From assembly GCA_046199005.1 (NCBI GenBank), contig CP176050.1, positions 3,658,001 through 3,722,000 of the forward strand: 64,000 bases of DNA. Reading direction: 5' to 3'. Below, in pieces: positions 9,678-19,035 of this stretch (position 1 is the stretch's first letter; the number at the start of each line of letters is the position of its first letter). This stretch comes from Ascidiimonas sp046199005. Lineage in GTDB: Bacteria > Bacteroidota > Bacteroidia > Flavobacteriales > Flavobacteriaceae. Under the pieces are notes generated by a model that saw only the letters and a program-made list of their open reading frames with translations, made no database searches and was not told where the DNA came from. The translations under genes and the position numbers were made by a program.

Positions 9678-10982
9678 TTAAAAAACTGGGCTTTTGGGCA
9701 GCTTGTTCGCAATTTCGGCAGCTGCATTTATTGTAGTATCCAGATCTGTATAGCTCAAGGCATCATTTAAAAACCAGCTTTCAAAAGCACTGGGTGGTAA
9801 ATAAATACCTTTAGCTAACATCCCGTGAAAAAATGCTTTAAAAATTTGATTATTACCGGTAGCGGCCGTTTTGAAATCAACTACTGGCACCTCTGTAAAG
9901 TGTACCGATATCATCGAACCTACCCTATTGATTTGATAAGTCACACCGGCATCTGTTAAAACTTTTGCCAGTCCATGATGCAGATAATTCGTTTTATCAT
10001 CTAAACTTTTAAACACCGAATCATCTTTATTCAAGGCAGTTAACATAGCCAAACCTGCCGCCATAGCTAGCGGGTTACCACTTAGGGTACCAGCCTGGTA
10101 AACGGGCCCCTCGGGTGCTAGAAAACTCATGATCTCATTTCTTGCAGCAAAGGCCCCAACTGGCAGCCCCCCTCCTATTACCTTACCAAACGTCACAATA
10201 TCTGCTGCTACACTCATAAGTTCCTGTACACCACCTTTTGCAAGGCGAAATCCTGTCATCACCTCATCAAAAACAAGTAGTATATTTTCTTGATCACAGA
10301 GTGTCCTTAATCCCTGTAAAAATCCTTCAGCCGGAGGAATACAACCCATATTTCCTGCTACGGGTTCGATAATTATGGCACCGATTTGATCTTTATTAGC
10401 TGCCACAAGCTCTTTTACATTTTCCAGATCATTATATCTGGCAAGCAACGTATCTTTCGCAGTACCCTGAGTAACTCCCGGACTATTGGGACTCCCGAAA
10501 GTAACAGCACCACTACCTGCCTGTATCAAAAAGGAATCTGAATGACCATGGTAGCAACCTGCAAATTTGATTATTTTATCTTTGCCTGTAAATCCTCTTG
10601 CCAGGCGAATTGCACTCATGCAAGCCTCCGTACCACTATTTACAAACCGTATTTTATCGATATTAGGCACCATTTGAATTGCAAGTCTTGCAATCTCAGT
10701 CTCTATCGCGGTTGGCATCCCAAAAGAAGTTCCTTTTTCTGCTTTCTCTTTTACCGCGTCGACCACAGGAGCATAGGCATGTCCTAATATCATAGGCCCC
10801 CAAGACGCTATATAGTCGATGAGCTTATTACCATCTTCATCATACAGGTACGCGCCCTTTGCACTTTTTACAAATATCGGGTCTCCCCCTACTGCTTTGA
10901 AAGCACGAACCGGTGAATTGACACCACCGGGAATTACTTCAGATGCTTTTTTGAATAAAGCACTGCTTCGTTGATATATCAT
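9678..10982 (-). CDS. hemL: Glutamate-1-semialdehyde 2,1-aminomutase
   Basis: 434 residues, full family length. It is a cytosolic PLP enzyme converting glutamate-1-semialdehyde to 5-aminolevulinate, the last step of the C5 route to heme. Motifs: VIPGGVNSPVRAF near the N-terminus, FVNSGTEACMSAIRLAR (cofactor phosphate site), DEVMTGFR, and TFGKVIGGGLPVGAF with the PLP-binding lysine. It is the last gene of a tight four-gene minus-strand run: it starts 2 bases after the stop of the glucosaminidase gene. Confidence 0.97.
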   Translation of the reverse strand: MIYQRSSALFKKASEVIPGGVNSPVRAFKAVGGDPIFVKSAKGAYLYDEDGNKLIDYIASWGPMILGHAYAPVVDAVKEKAEKGTSFGMPTAIETEIARLAIQMVPNIDKIRFVNSGTEACMSAIRLARGFTGKDKIIKFAGCYHGHSDSFLIQAGSGAVTFGSPNSPGVTQGTAKDTLLARYNDLENVKELVAANKDQIGAIIIEPVAGNMGCIPPAEGFLQGLRTLCDQENILLVFDEVMTGFRLAKGGVQELMSVAADIVTFGKVIGGGLPVGAFAARNEIMSFLAPEGPVYQAGTLSGNPLAMAAGLAMLTALNKDDSVFKSLDDKTNYLHHGLAKVLTDAGVTYQINRVGSMISVHFTEVPVVDFKTAATGNNQIFKAFFHGMLAKGIYLPPSAFESWFLNDALSYTDLDTTINAAAEIANKLPKSPVF

Positions 10983-10984
10983 AA

Positions 10985-11809
10985 CTATTTAGAGGATTTT
11001 ATAATGAGTTCTTGTCCTACATCCAGATTTGTGCTATCTAGCCGATTCATTTTCATAAGTTCTGAAACTGTAAGACCGTATTTTCTTGAAATGGAATATA
11101 ATGTATCTCCTTTGGCAACTACATAAATGCTTCCGGATGCTTTTGATGTTTTTAAAACAGTAGATTTATTAGATCTTTTATCCTGTTTGAGTACTTCCCG
11201 GTCATATTTAAATAAGTCGTATCTCTCAATTACAGATATAAGTTTTTGAGGATATTTTTTATCGGTGGCATACCCCGCTTTTCGCAAACCTTTTGCCCAT
11301 GCTTTGTAATCGTCTTTTTTAAGATCGAAAAGAAAAGCATACCTACTTCTTTGTGTTAAAAACAAGGAATGATCGCTAAAAGAAAACATGGGGTGATTGT
11401 ATCTTCTAAAACATTCGCCTTTTGCATCATCGTCATGGTACGCCCGATCTCCTGTCCATCCTTTATGGCATTTAATACCAAAATGATTGTTGCTCTTACG
11501 TGTTAATTCGCCTCTTCCAGAGCCACTTTCCAGAATTCCCTGTGCCAGCGTTATACTCGCAGGAATTCCGTAATCAAGCATATTCTGTTTTGCGATTTCC
11601 TTAAAAGTGTCAATATACTCTTCGGTAGAAGAAATATCAAAATAAATAAATTTCTCAGGAATTACGTTTGGCTCCCATTCTCTTGGGTTGTTCTTACGCA
11701 TTTCCTCACTGCGTTCTTCCGATCTCTTGGAAGTTACCACCTGCTTTTTGGGTCCGCAAGAGATCAATACAAAAATTAAAAAAATTAAGGGGTATGTTTT
11801 TTTTATCAT
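10985..11809 (-). CDS. Glucosaminidase-LysM lipoprotein
   Basis: 274 residues. Lipoprotein signal peptide with lipobox around LISC (C at about 18). A glucosaminidase/lysozyme-like domain covers about 75-200: ITLAQGILESGSGRGEL holds the likely catalytic glutamate, then NNHFGIKCHKGW and GLRKAGYATDKKYPQKLI. A single LysM peptidoglycan-binding domain closes the protein (YVVAKGDTLYSISRKYGLTV). It probably cleaves cell-wall glycan at the inner face of the outer membrane. Its ATG overlaps the stop of the upstream PLP-enzyme gene by 4 bases, so the two are translationally coupled. Confidence 0.93.
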   Translation of the reverse strand: MIKKTYPLIFLIFVLISCGPKKQVVTSKRSEERSEEMRKNNPREWEPNVIPEKFIYFDISSTEEYIDTFKEIAKQNMLDYGIPASITLAQGILESGSGRGELTRKSNNHFGIKCHKGWTGDRAYHDDDAKGECFRRYNHPMFSFSDHSLFLTQRSRYAFLFDLKKDDYKAWAKGLRKAGYATDKKYPQKLISVIERYDLFKYDREVLKQDKRSNKSTVLKTSKASGSIYVVAKGDTLYSISRKYGLTVSELMKMNRLDSTNLDVGQELIIKSSK

Positions 11810-12729
11810 AAGTGAATTAAAGGTAAATTTTTCTCTTTAAGTCTTTGGTTCATGCCTTCAATACCCTGAAGGCCTCCTGTATGAATTGCCAATATACTGG
11901 TTCCTTTCTTAAAATAACCCATCTTTACCAAATCTAGTATACCATACATCATTTTTCCGGTATATACAGGATCTAATGGAATACCTGTTTTCGCATAAAA
12001 CCGATTCATAAAATCTATTAAACTACCATCGATCTTTGCGTAACCTCCAAAAGTATAATCTGGAATTATACACCAATTTTCCTTTGTGGCAAATTTACAA
12101 ATCTCTCTTGTTAAAAAATCCCCTTTCAATGCTGGAAAACCTAAAATTTGCATATTTTCACAGGAAGCATTAATCAGCCCTGAAATTGTACCTCCAGTGC
12201 CTACACATACTGCAACATGGGTAAAATTTCTATCTCCTGCCTGTAAAATTTCTTCGCATCCTTTCACGGCCAATGCGTTTGTACCCCCTTCGAGCAAAAG
12301 ATAAAACGAGCCAAACTTATCTGCGAGATTGTCTATAAAAAACTTTTCAGATTTTTGACGGTATTCTTCTCTGCTAACGAATACAAGCTTCATCCCTTTA
12401 GATTTTGCGAAAGCAAGCGTTGGGTTAACGGAAATTTTATCTTTTAATTCTTCTCCTCTTATAATTCCTATGGTGTCAAAACCATAGCTTTCGCCTGCCT
12501 GAGCCACTGCTGCAATATGATTTGAGAAAGCACCTCCAAAACTCAAAAGAGTCGAATACTTCTTTGCAGAAGCATCCAGCAGATTGTATTTGAGTTTGCG
12601 GTATTTATTCCCAGAAATATAAGGGTGTATCTGATCTTCTCGCTTTATAAAAATTTCTACCCCGGAATTCTGCAGTTCGGGTAGCAAAACCTGCTGATTT
12701 TTTATCTCAGGTGGTTCAAAAAATCTCAT
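11806..12729 (-). CDS. ACC deaminase / D-cysteine desulfhydrase family PLP enzyme
   Basis: 307 residues, fold-type II PLP enzyme. The Schiff-base lysine is in IHPYISGNKYRKLKYN, the substrate/cofactor loop is LLSFGGAFSNHIAAVAQAG, and a glycine-rich phosphate loop VCVGTGGTISGLI follows. Substrate within the family (ACC, D-cysteine or another D-amino acid) cannot be told apart by eye. It overlaps its neighbours by 4 bases on both sides and belongs to the hemL-proximal operon. Confidence 0.9.
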   Translation of the reverse strand: MRFFEPPEIKNQQVLLPELQNSGVEIFIKREDQIHPYISGNKYRKLKYNLLDASAKKYSTLLSFGGAFSNHIAAVAQAGESYGFDTIGIIRGEELKDKISVNPTLAFAKSKGMKLVFVSREEYRQKSEKFFIDNLADKFGSFYLLLEGGTNALAVKGCEEILQAGDRNFTHVAVCVGTGGTISGLINASCENMQILGFPALKGDFLTREICKFATKENWCIIPDYTFGGYAKIDGSLIDFMNRFYAKTGIPLDPVYTGKMMYGILDLVKMGYFKKGTSILAIHTGGLQGIEGMNQRLKEKNLPLIHL

Positions 12730-13058
12730 GGGCGCTTCATATACTTTAGAAAACTCCAGAAATTTCGTTGCTTCAGATACAGTTCATTATGCTCATTGGT
12801 ATACGCCTCTCTTTCAAAACAAATATTTCTGTAAGCTTCTTTTCGGTTTCCGTATCTCATCCATCGTATTCCGTACTCGAAGACATACCACACGTAAAAA
12901 GGTATGACTAACAACTCCAGCTGCTGGCGCAGATGAATACGCTCGTGATTCACTAATTTTTTATCTTGTTTTAATTCTTTGCTTTTAATAAAAATAAAAG
13001 GCCAAATAGTTATTCCGATAAAACGTTTAGGAAGAAATAAGCGCAAGACAAGAATCAT
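12726..13058 (-). CDS. Small HERIH-motif protein of unknown function
   Basis: 110 residues. A hydrophobic N-terminal stretch (RFIGITIWPFIFI) is followed by VNHERIHLRQQLEL, an HExxH zincin-like signature, and a second hydrophobic helix (LLVIPFYVWYVFEY). The C-terminal part is basic and aromatic with RNICFEREAYTNE, where the EREAY glutamate could be a third ligand. It is a conserved small Bacteroidota protein; peptidase activity is only suggested by the motif. It is first in the four-gene minus-strand operon and overlaps the next gene by 4 bases. Confidence 0.75.
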   Translation of the reverse strand: MILVLRLFLPKRFIGITIWPFIFIKSKELKQDKKLVNHERIHLRQQLELLVIPFYVWYVFEYGIRWMRYGNRKEAYRNICFEREAYTNEHNELYLKQRNFWSFLKYMKRP

Positions 13059-13117
13059 CTTTTAGGAAGCTAGAAATTAAATTACCTTTGTAAAAATACA
13101 ATTTTGTAATTGTTAAG

Positions 13118-13273
13118 ATGAAGAAAATTATTCCTATTGAAGAAGGAGACTATTATTTGAGCCCGGAAGGGTATAAAGTTTTTACCGAACAATTTCATTT
13201 AAAACGAGGATACTGCTGTGAAAGTGGTTGCCGTCATTGTCCGTACGGATACGATAAGAAAACAAATTCATAA
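13118..13273 (+). CDS. DUF5522-family small protein
   Basis: 51 codons. The product begins KKIIPIEEGDYYLSPEGY and ends with a cysteine cluster, GYCCESGCRHCPYGYD, which resembles a metal- or cluster-binding knuckle. This pattern (EGxYYLxPEG...LKRGxCCxxxCRHCPYG) is the DUF5522 signature, found widely in Bacteroidota and some other phyla. Function unknown. It is divergent from the operon to its left and short enough to be missed by gene callers. Confidence 0.88.
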   Translation: MKKIIPIEEGDYYLSPEGYKVFTEQFHLKRGYCCESGCRHCPYGYDKKTNS

Positions 13274-13281
13274 AAAAGAAA

Positions 13282-13356
13282 AGGGCTTGCTAACGGAATT
13301 ATATTAACTGTATAATACATGAATTTACAGATAAACCCTAAACGTCAGCAAGCCCT
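13282..13356. terminator. Long-range inverted repeat between DUF5522 gene and pckA
   Basis: Arms AGGGCTTGCT (13282-13291) and AGCAAGCCCT (13347-13356) are perfectly complementary and extend to 14 bp with one mismatch. A loop of about 55 bases separates them. It lies between convergent stops and probably serves as a bidirectional transcription barrier, but there is no T-run and the loop is unusually long. Confidence 0.45.
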
Positions 13357-13380
13357 AAATCAACCTATTATTAAGTGTTA

Positions 13381-15012
13381 TTAAATATGCTCTCCTAAAT
13401 GGTGGTGCTCGTCAATAAGAGGGCCTCCCTCTATGATTTGCTGAGAAGCCTCGCTAGCAAATTTTTCAAAGTTTAAATGAAACGAATGAGCCAATTGTAT
13501 GGCTTTACTTATATAAGCACCCTTATCATCCCAAGTATTCATGGGGTCGAGAATGTCGGTGGGCACCCCGGGACACTCTTTTGGCATGAACAAGCCAAAT
13601 ATAGGGTGTTGTTGAAATTCTACATTGTCTAAATCACCTTGTAATATCGATGAGATCATGGCTCTGGTATACTTGAGTTTGATTCTCGAACCTGTACCAT
13701 AAGGACCAGCACTCCATCCGGTATTGATCAGCCAAACATTTACACCGGCCTCCTTCATTTTTTTACTTAACATTTCGGCATAAACCGTGGGATGCAAAGG
13801 CATAAAAGGCTCTCCAAAACAAGCAGAGAAAGAAGGTACGGGTTCTGTAATTCCAGCCTCTGTACCAGCTACCTTGGCTGTGTATCCCGAGATAAAATGA
13901 TAGGCAGCCTGGCCAGGTGTTAGTTTAGCAACCGGAGGTAGTACCCCAAAAGCATCACAGGTTAAGAAAAATATATTCTTAGGGTTTCCGGCATACGAAG
14001 GTTCCTGAATATTATCGATATGATAAATAGGATAGCTAACCCGTGTGTTCTGTGTTATTGAACTATCCTCATAGTCTACTTCATTGGTTCCTTCTTTAAA
14101 AACCACATTTTCCAATAAGGCACCTTTTTTAATAGCTCTGTAAATATCGGGTTCTTTCTCTTCGGTCAGGTCTATGACCTTAGCATAACAACCACCTTCA
14201 AAGTTAAATATAGAATTCTCAGCGGTCCACCCATGTTCGTCATCGCCAATCAATTTACGATCCGGATCAGCAGATAAGGTAGTTTTACCAGTACCTGATA
14301 ACCCAAAGAAGATAGCAGTATCACCATCTTCACCTACATTAGCCGAACAATGCATTGGTAACACATTTTTCTCTACAGGTAGAATAAGATTTAAAGCGGT
14401 AAAAATCCCTTTTTTCATTTCGCCTGTATAGGCAGAGCCCCCGACCAAAGCTATTTTTTTTGTAAAGTTGAGAATTGAAAAATTTCCCTGACGAAGTCCG
14501 TAAGCTTTAGGATCTTTGGCTTCATAGCCTGGGGCACAAAGCACCAGCCATTCTTCTTCAAAATTTTCCAACTCAGAAGCTTCCGGTCTGAGGAACATAT
14601 TAAATATGAATAGATTAGACCATGGATATTCGGTTACGGTGCGAACATTCATACGATATTCAGGATCAGCGCAAACATAGCCATCTCTTACATAGATCTC
14701 TTTTCCTGATAAATAATTGACCACCTCATCGTAGAGCTTATCAAAGTTTTCTGAAGAAATAGGTTTGTTTATTTTACCCCACCAAATCTTATCTTTTGTA
14801 TAATCATCTTTTACCAGAAAACGATCTTGAGGAGACCTTCCGGTAAATTTACCTGTATTGATAGCCAGTGTACCATCTGACGTTTCTTTTCCAAGGTTTT
14901 TCTCTACAGTGATTTTTTGAAGCGTTTCTGAAGACAGATTCCAATGAGCGTTCACATCTTTGATACCATACTCTTCTAGCTTCATTTTCCTGGGTATTGT
15001 CGTTGTTTCCAT
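13381..15012 (-). CDS. pckA: Phosphoenolpyruvate carboxykinase (ATP)
   Basis: 543 residues, full length. It catalyses oxaloacetate + ATP to phosphoenolpyruvate, the entry step of gluconeogenesis. Motifs: FTGRSPQDRFLV, the kinase-specific FFGLSGTGKTTLS P-loop, GDDEHGW (metal/nucleotide site), ENVVFKEGTNEVDYED and TGWSAGPYGTGSRIKLKYTR. It is alone, with an inverted repeat after it. Divergent from hutU across about 200 bases, which places gluconeogenesis next to amino-acid catabolism and may mean shared control by nutrient state (inference). Confidence 0.97.
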   Translation of the reverse strand: METTTIPRKMKLEEYGIKDVNAHWNLSSETLQKITVEKNLGKETSDGTLAINTGKFTGRSPQDRFLVKDDYTKDKIWWGKINKPISSENFDKLYDEVVNYLSGKEIYVRDGYVCADPEYRMNVRTVTEYPWSNLFIFNMFLRPEASELENFEEEWLVLCAPGYEAKDPKAYGLRQGNFSILNFTKKIALVGGSAYTGEMKKGIFTALNLILPVEKNVLPMHCSANVGEDGDTAIFFGLSGTGKTTLSADPDRKLIGDDEHGWTAENSIFNFEGGCYAKVIDLTEEKEPDIYRAIKKGALLENVVFKEGTNEVDYEDSSITQNTRVSYPIYHIDNIQEPSYAGNPKNIFFLTCDAFGVLPPVAKLTPGQAAYHFISGYTAKVAGTEAGITEPVPSFSACFGEPFMPLHPTVYAEMLSKKMKEAGVNVWLINTGWSAGPYGTGSRIKLKYTRAMISSILQGDLDNVEFQQHPIFGLFMPKECPGVPTDILDPMNTWDDKGAYISKAIQLAHSFHLNFEKFASEASQQIIEGGPLIDEHHHLGEHI

Positions 15013-15175
15013 ATTGAGGTTGATTTTTGTTGAACTACATTAAGTTTTACCATACAAAACTCCGACAGGATTCGAGAAAATAAAATGATAATTGTCATAG
15101 AAGACTATTTAAATAGGCGCATGAGTTTCTTTATTAAAACAATTTTATAAAGGAAATTTCACCCGTGTATTTTAC

Positions 15176-15183
15176 TATTTTTG
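15176..15183 (+). promoter_or_regulatory. -7 box (TATTTTTG) upstream of hutU
   Basis: Exact match to the Bacteroidota consensus TAnnTTTG. It lies inside the longer open frame that begins at 15165, so that upstream ATG cannot be the real start. Transcription would begin near 15190, about 20 bases before the ATG at 15210. No convincing -33 TTG was seen at the right distance. Confidence 0.55.
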
Positions 15184-15209
15184 TAGACAAACCTGTATAC
15201 AACAAGCCA

Positions 15210-17207
15210 ATGACATTCAAAGAACAGATCCTGAACGGAATACCGGAACATCTTCCCGAAATAGCAAAATACGATCCCGCTATAAATCATGCTCCTCGTC
15301 GAAAATCTGTTCTTTCAAAATCTGAGAAGAAATTAGCATTGAAAAATGCATTACGCTACTTTCCTGCGAAACACCATGCTGTCTTGTTAAAAGAGTTTTC
15401 TCAGGAATTAGAGACGTATGGTCGCATCTATATGTATCGTTTTAGACCAACCTATAAAATGTATGCGCGCCCTATAGATATGTATCCTGCCAAAACGAAG
15501 CAGGCGGCCGCCATTATGTTAATGATACAGAACAATTTAAATCCGGAAGTTGCACAACATCCTCATGAACTTATTACTTATGGAGGAAACGGAGCAGTAT
15601 TTCAAAATTGGGCCCAATACCTCCTAACGATGCAATATTTGGCTCAAATGACCGAAGCCCAAACATTGGTCATGTATAGTGGGCATCCATTAGGGCTTTT
15701 TCCTTCACATAAAAACGCCCCAAGGGTTGTAGTCACGAATGGCATGATGATCCCAAATTATTCTAAGCCTGACGACTGGGAACGATTCAATGCACTGGGT
15801 GTCACACAATACGGGCAAATGACGGCAGGAAGTTATATGTACATAGGACCACAGGGAATTGTTCACGGAACTACGATCACGGTTTTGAATGCAGGCAGAA
15901 AGATAAGTAAGAATGAAGAAGGACTGGAGGGAAAATTATTCGTGACTTCTGGTTTGGGAGGAATGAGCGGTGCACAACCAAAAGCAGGTAATATCGCCGG
16001 ATGCATTACGGTCTGCGCAGAAGTGAACGAAAAAGCAGTTGAAACCCGGCACTCTCAAGGATGGGTTGATGAAGTCATAAACGATCTGGAACTGTTGTGC
16101 CGCAGAGTCAAAGAAGCCAAAGAAAGAAAAGAAGTTGTATCGATAGCCTATCACGGTAACATCGTAGATGTCTGGGAACGATTTTACGAAGCCAATATTT
16201 TTATAGATCTGGGTTCTGACCAGACTTCCCTTCACAACCCATGGGCGGGTGGCTACTACCCTCAGGGGCTTTCTTTTGAAGATGCAAACCAGATGATGGC
16301 AGAAGAACCAGAACAATTTAAGAACCTTGTGCAAACATCCTTACGCAAACAGGCGGCTGCAATTAACAAGCATACAGAAAAAGGAACTTATTTTTTTGAT
16401 TACGGAAATGCCTTTCTCCTGGAGGCCTCCAGAGCGGGTGCAGCAGTAATGGATGCGTCTGGGAATGGATTCAAATATCCTAGCTACGTGCAGGATATTA
16501 TGGGACCCATGTGTTTTGATTTTGGTTTTGGCCCTTTTCGATGGGTCTGCTGCTCTGGAAAAGAAACAGATCTTGAAAAAACCGATGCGATTGCAACGCA
16601 GGTATTAGAAAAGCTTATGGCTTCTGCACCGCCAGAGATACAGTTGCAAATGGGTGATAATATAAAATGGATAAAAAGTGCCAGAGACAACAAGCTTGTG
16701 GTAGGCTCACAGGCACGCATTTTATATGCAGATGCAGAAGGTCGTATTGCGATCGCGAAAGCATTTAATGAAGAAATTGCAAAAGGCACATTAGGTCCTG
16801 TAGTGTTAGGAAGAGATCATCACGATGTAAGTGGTACAGACTCACCGTACAGAGAAACTTCTAATATTTATGATGGTTCCAGATTTACAGCAGATATGGC
16901 GATTCAAAATGTAATTGGAGATAGTTTTCGCGGAGCCACCTGGGTAAGCATTCACAATGGCGGAGGTGTAGGTTGGGGAGAAGTGATCAACGGTGGATTC
17001 GGGATGTTATTAGACGGTTCGGATGAAGCGCAAAAACGTCTTGAAAGCATGCTTTTCTGGGATGTAAATAATGGAGTGGCCAGGCGAAGTTGGGCGCGCA
17101 ACAAGGAAGCTGTTTTTGCCATAAAAAGAGCCATGCAAACGCACAAAAATCTTAAAGTTACATTACCAAATGAAGTTGACGAGGCTTTGTGGTCCGATTT
17201 TGATTGA
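15210..17207 (+). CDS. hutU: Urocanate hydratase
   Basis: 665 residues from the ATG at 15210 (an ATG at 15165 is in frame but precedes the promoter box). It converts urocanate to imidazolonepropionate, step two of histidine degradation, using tightly bound NAD. Motifs: ITYGGNGAVFQNWAQYL, YSGHPLGLFPSHKNAPR, TSGLGGMSGAQPKAGNIAG (NAD loop) and FRWVCCSGKETDLEKTD with the catalytic-region cysteines. It is longer than the roughly 555-residue proteobacterial enzyme and belongs to the long class. No hutH, hutI or hutG lies beside it, so the pathway is scattered. Confidence 0.96.
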   Translation: MTFKEQILNGIPEHLPEIAKYDPAINHAPRRKSVLSKSEKKLALKNALRYFPAKHHAVLLKEFSQELETYGRIYMYRFRPTYKMYARPIDMYPAKTKQAAAIMLMIQNNLNPEVAQHPHELITYGGNGAVFQNWAQYLLTMQYLAQMTEAQTLVMYSGHPLGLFPSHKNAPRVVVTNGMMIPNYSKPDDWERFNALGVTQYGQMTAGSYMYIGPQGIVHGTTITVLNAGRKISKNEEGLEGKLFVTSGLGGMSGAQPKAGNIAGCITVCAEVNEKAVETRHSQGWVDEVINDLELLCRRVKEAKERKEVVSIAYHGNIVDVWERFYEANIFIDLGSDQTSLHNPWAGGYYPQGLSFEDANQMMAEEPEQFKNLVQTSLRKQAAAINKHTEKGTYFFDYGNAFLLEASRAGAAVMDASGNGFKYPSYVQDIMGPMCFDFGFGPFRWVCCSGKETDLEKTDAIATQVLEKLMASAPPEIQLQMGDNIKWIKSARDNKLVVGSQARILYADAEGRIAIAKAFNEEIAKGTLGPVVLGRDHHDVSGTDSPYRETSNIYDGSRFTADMAIQNVIGDSFRGATWVSIHNGGGVGWGEVINGGFGMLLDGSDEAQKRLESMLFWDVNNGVARRSWARNKEAVFAIKRAMQTHKNLKVTLPNEVDEALWSDFD

Positions 17208-17392
17208 TATCGGCAAAAAGCAGACAGAAAATCATCATTTGAAAATGTTTTTTTCAGTATCTTCCATGGTATGAAATTGCTAACGGGATCAAACTAAATT
17301 CTTTCCTTGCAATTTTTATTTAGCGATTCTTGTTTTTAGCATGGTTTTTGATGCATTAAAAACAATTCAAAACTTAATTAAAATATCATATT

Positions 17393-17932
17393 ATGAAAGC
17401 AATGAGACTCATTTTACCACTCTTTTTGATGGTAGTTGCCAGTTCCTGTGTTTCGGTCAGGGTGGCTGCTGATTACGACCGTAAAGCAAATTTTAATGAA
17501 TACAAAACCTTTGCGTTTTTTAAACCCGGAATCGATCAGGCTGAAATTTCCGATCTCGATAAAAAAAGAATTCTTCGAGCCATTGAAACTGAGCTGTTAG
17601 CTAAAGGATTCACTAAATCTCAAGACCCCGATTTATTAATCAGCATATTCACTAAAGAAAAAGAGCGTGTAGACGTTTATAATAACTTTGGCTGGGGAGG
17701 CTGGGGCTGGGGTCCCTGGTGGGGCTGGGGTGGTAATTTTAACACCGTTTCTACACGTACCGAAGGAGTTCTCTATATAGACCTTATAGATGCCAAAGAC
17801 AAAGAATTAGTATGGCAAGGTAAAGGTACCGGTTATCTGACTGATAGAGTTAATAAAAAAGAGGAGCGAATAAATGAATTCGTTAAGCAAATATTAATGA
17901 AATATCCTCCGGAATTATTTACAGGTAATTAA
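17393..17932 (+). CDS. DUF4136 lipoprotein
   Basis: 179 residues. Lipoprotein signal peptide with lipobox ASSC (C at about 19). The mature part begins VRVAADYDRKANFNEYKTFAFF, the classic DUF4136 opening, continues with ILRAIETELLAKGFTKSQDPDLLI, then a striking Gly/Trp tract (GWGGWGWGPWWGWGG), and ends ERINEFVKQILMKYPP. DUF4136 proteins are envelope lipoproteins of unknown function. Single-gene transcript with a strong terminator 18 bases downstream. Confidence 0.9.
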   Translation: MKAMRLILPLFLMVVASSCVSVRVAADYDRKANFNEYKTFAFFKPGIDQAEISDLDKKRILRAIETELLAKGFTKSQDPDLLISIFTKEKERVDVYNNFGWGGWGWGPWWGWGGNFNTVSTRTEGVLYIDLIDAKDKELVWQGKGTGYLTDRVNKKEERINEFVKQILMKYPPELFTGN

Positions 17933-17949
17933 TTAGAAAATACAGCGAT

Positions 17950-17988
17950 AAAAATACGTGCTTTAGTGGTTTGAAGGCACGTATTTTT
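17950..17988. terminator. Bidirectional terminator
   Basis: A 12-bp perfect stem (AAAAATACGTGC / GCACGTATTTTT) with a 15-base loop, with A-run before and T-run after. It sits between convergent stops at 17932 (+) and 17987 (-). Confidence 0.88.
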
Positions 17989-18571
17989 ATTTTTCAGTAT
18001 TAAAATCCTTCCCGTCGAGGAAATCGTCTGTGAAATGGGCTCTTCTTTTTGGCTTTGAAAATTTTTCTGAATTATAGTTTTTTGATTTCCCCCTGGGAAT
18101 TGAAAGACTTTTCCAGGAATCTCCTGCAAGCATCCTACCTATAAAAACAATTTGCCCCACATGATATGAATAATGCCCTAATTGTCTATTGACCGCCTCG
18201 GTTATTGTGTGACCCATATTTCGAATATAAATAATCGTATCAAAATTGGATTCGTTGATCTGCCCCAAAGCTTTGAAAAGTGTTGACCAACCCTCATTCC
18301 ATTTACCTAATAATTCAGCTCTGTTTTTGATATCCGCTTCAAACTCGTCATCTCTCTTACGCCACTCCTTCTCTCCATCTGCAATCAAAAAATCAGTCCA
18401 CCGAGACTGCATATTACCCCAAAGATGTTTGACAATAACCGCTATACTATTACTATGCTTATCATACTTCCAAAACAATTGCTCATCAGATAATTGCTCG
18501 AATGTTTTATCTCCTAAGCTTTTATAATAGGCTAACTGTTTTTGAACACTTTCTAGATAATCCGTACTCAT
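17987..18571 (-). CDS. DUF1572 / DinB-like helical protein
   Basis: 194 residues. Four-helix DinB-superfamily pattern: a conserved His in SIAVIVKHLWGNM, and NRQLGHYSYHVGQIVFIGRML with two more histidines, together forming the usual three-His metal site. The family includes putative thiol-dependent transferases and damage-inducible proteins; the exact substrate is unknown. The C-terminus is basic. It starts 5 bases after the stop of the PNPOx-like gene, so the two form an operon. Confidence 0.85.
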   Translation of the reverse strand: MSTDYLESVQKQLAYYKSLGDKTFEQLSDEQLFWKYDKHSNSIAVIVKHLWGNMQSRWTDFLIADGEKEWRKRDDEFEADIKNRAELLGKWNEGWSTLFKALGQINESNFDTIIYIRNMGHTITEAVNRQLGHYSYHVGQIVFIGRMLAGDSWKSLSIPRGKSKNYNSEKFSKPKRRAHFTDDFLDGKDFNTEK

Positions 18572-18576
18572 AATTT

Positions 18577-19035
18577 TTATTTAGGTTGTACCTGATACAC
18601 GGCCATTGCGCTGGCAATCTGCCTGGCTTCGGTCGTACCCGGAAACAAATGATATCTGGGCGCGACAATAGGCTGTACATTATTAATTTTTATCAATATT
18701 ATAGAGGCCATAGGAAACTCGTCACCTGCAATTGGATGAAGCATCGCCTCCTTTACTTTAAAATCTCTGTGTTTTTTAGTTATGATGCTTGCCTTTCCCT
18801 TAAGTTTAAATCCTTTTTGAATGAATATATTGATGAAGCTTACACAGACTCTAGGATTTTTTCGGATGTTTTTTACACTCCCGGGAGATGCAATATTTCC
18901 AATGAGTAAGGTTTCGTCGTCTTCATACGTAAAGACTTCCTTGGGCGAAACATTTGGGATACCGTCATAATCTACAGTTGCCAGCCAGCAAAGAACACTG
19001 GCATCTATTGAACGCTTGACTTCATCTGTGATCAT
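18577..19035 (-). CDS. Pyridoxamine 5'-phosphate oxidase-like FMN-binding protein
   Basis: 152 residues, split-barrel flavin-binding fold: VLCWLATVDYDGIPNVSPKEVF at the N-terminus, then LLIGNIASPGSVKNIRKNPRVCVSF and GFKLKGKASI. Proteins of this size are usually FMN-dependent reductases or general stress proteins rather than the true vitamin B6 oxidase. It is the first gene of a two-gene minus-strand operon with the DinB-like gene. Confidence 0.85.
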   Translation of the reverse strand: MITDEVKRSIDASVLCWLATVDYDGIPNVSPKEVFTYEDDETLLIGNIASPGSVKNIRKNPRVCVSFINIFIQKGFKLKGKASIITKKHRDFKVKEAMLHPIAGDEFPMASIILIKINNVQPIVAPRYHLFPGTTEARQIASAMAVYQVQPK

